From Pseudorasbora parva (taxonomy: Eukaryota; Chordata; Actinopteri; Cypriniformes; Gobionidae), in the NCBI RefSeq assembly GCF_024679245.1, contig NC_090178.1, positions 15,898,713-15,962,712 of the forward strand: a stretch of 64,000 bases of DNA, in the 5' to 3' direction. The position numbers and the translations under genes were made by a program. The notes under the pieces are model-generated. The model saw only the letters and a list, made by a program, of their open reading frames with translations. It had not been told where the DNA came from and searched no databases. Below, in pieces: positions 63,328 through 64,000 of the stretch (its first letter is position 1; each line of letters opens with the position of its first letter).

Positions 63328-64000
63328 CTGCAAGACAGAGAAAGGCAGAAGTTGTTATTAAAAATGTATATGATTATATGAGATTACTGTAATATTCACT
63401 TTTGAACAGCAAGGTCACATGATTTAGGAAGAAGAAGATAAAAAAGGACTATCAAAGGCTGCATTTACACTGCAGGTCTTGATGCACAATTCCGATTTGG
63501 TGACTATATCTGATTTTTTTGACGACCCGCTTACATCATCTTTTCAAAAGCGACCCGTATCTGATATTTGCATTTACACTGTACACTGGGAAAACAGCCC
63601 AAGATGTTCTTAACCGGTGAAAGGAAGTAAAACAGCGCGATGTGCAATGGACGCAGACAGAATGATTGCACCATGTTTTGCTGTCTGCACTGTTCCACAC
63701 ATCTTTAAACAGGGTTGCCAGGTTTTCACAACAAAACCCGTCCAATTGCAGCTCAAAACTGTGTTAAAGTAGCCCAATGCCGCATGAAAACCGCAGACTT
63801 GGCAACACTGGATCGCAGTTTGTGTTCACCTGAGTTGACGTCATACGCCTCCGTCCTTTTTTCAATGGCGTACGACTCGCATTTACTGGGGAATATCCGA
63901 TCTGACCGCTTACATGGCAGACGCTAATGCATGCATCCGAATCATATCGGATTTATTACCTCATATGAGTGAGGCCTGAATCCGATCTGAGGATATCGGA
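63328..64000 (-). other. rbms3: rbms3 upstream intron, partial
   Basis: This is the 3' end of the intron before the 63-kb exon, with the pyrimidine tract and tandem CAG acceptor at 63330-63325. From about 63454 onward it is occupied by a hAT-like element running off the window. Confidence 0.8.
63454..64000. mobile_element. hAT-like element running off the right edge
   Basis: Starts ggctgcatttacactgcagg; interior ccgatttggtgactatatc and cgacccgcttacat, and later tatccgatctgaccgcttac and gaatccgatctgaggatatc, are typical of fish MITEs with repeated ATCCGAT motifs. The right terminus is outside the window. Confidence 0.6.

Overview
The window is vertebrate genomic DNA from a teleost fish, most probably a cyprinid. 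Three lines of evidence support this. The only host gene has vertebrate-type exons of 59-158 bp separated by introns of 7.6 to more than 37.9 kb. The DNA is crowded with families I know from carp and zebrafish genomes: Tc1-like, hAT, Kolobok-type TTAA elements and palindromic MITEs ending in GGGTTAGTTCACCC-like sequence. Microsatellites (CA, TA, CT, GATA) are long and frequent. The species cannot be fixed from sequence reading alone.

Host gene. Three consecutive coding exons of rbms3, an RNA-binding single-stranded-interacting protein of the MSSP family, lie on the minus strand at 63170-63327, 45594-45652 and 37929-38020. The reading phases join (0, 2, 1, 0), all splice sites are canonical, and together the exons encode the linker plus the complete first RRM. 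RNP2 (LYIRGL) is on the first exon and RNP1 (KGYGFVDF) crosses the junction between the second and third. The upstream exon lies beyond position 64000. The RRM2 exon is not visible down to position 1, so that intron exceeds 37.9 kb. I found no other host gene and no RNA gene.

Intronic landscape. 1-37928 holds a hAT element (439-1458), a Tc1 relic (about 1595-2348), a three-level nested insertion (2630-4098), an 816-bp palindrome (8017-8833), a Kolobok-type element with a THAP exon (9088-10301), a near-perfect palindromic MITE (17142-17484), inverted hAT copies (13740-14345 and 22370-23130), a second Tc1 relic (about 23160-23740), and an LTR/gag-like fragment swollen by a 15-bp minisatellite (34069-35900). 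38021-45593 holds a pile-up in a TA microsatellite: hAT with a BED finger (40033-41354, itself invaded), a pogo/Tigger relic (41364-42030), another Tc1 relic and a hAT fragment. 45653-63169 holds an element split by about 1.9 kb (48510-50890), a Tc1 relic (51450-52100), a TTAA element containing two further insertions, one carrying a RecQ-like helicase fragment (57137-58517), and an old repeat cut by another TTAA element (about 61150-62665). A hAT-like element runs off the right edge.

Interpretation. I see no new multi-gene biological system. The value of the window is stratigraphic: nested insertions with readable target-site duplications, two relics that keep identifiable transposase domains (THAP, CENP-B-type HTH), a captured or transposon-encoded helicase fragment, and a tandem acceptor in rbms3. 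Family names rest on remembered motifs; no database was searched.
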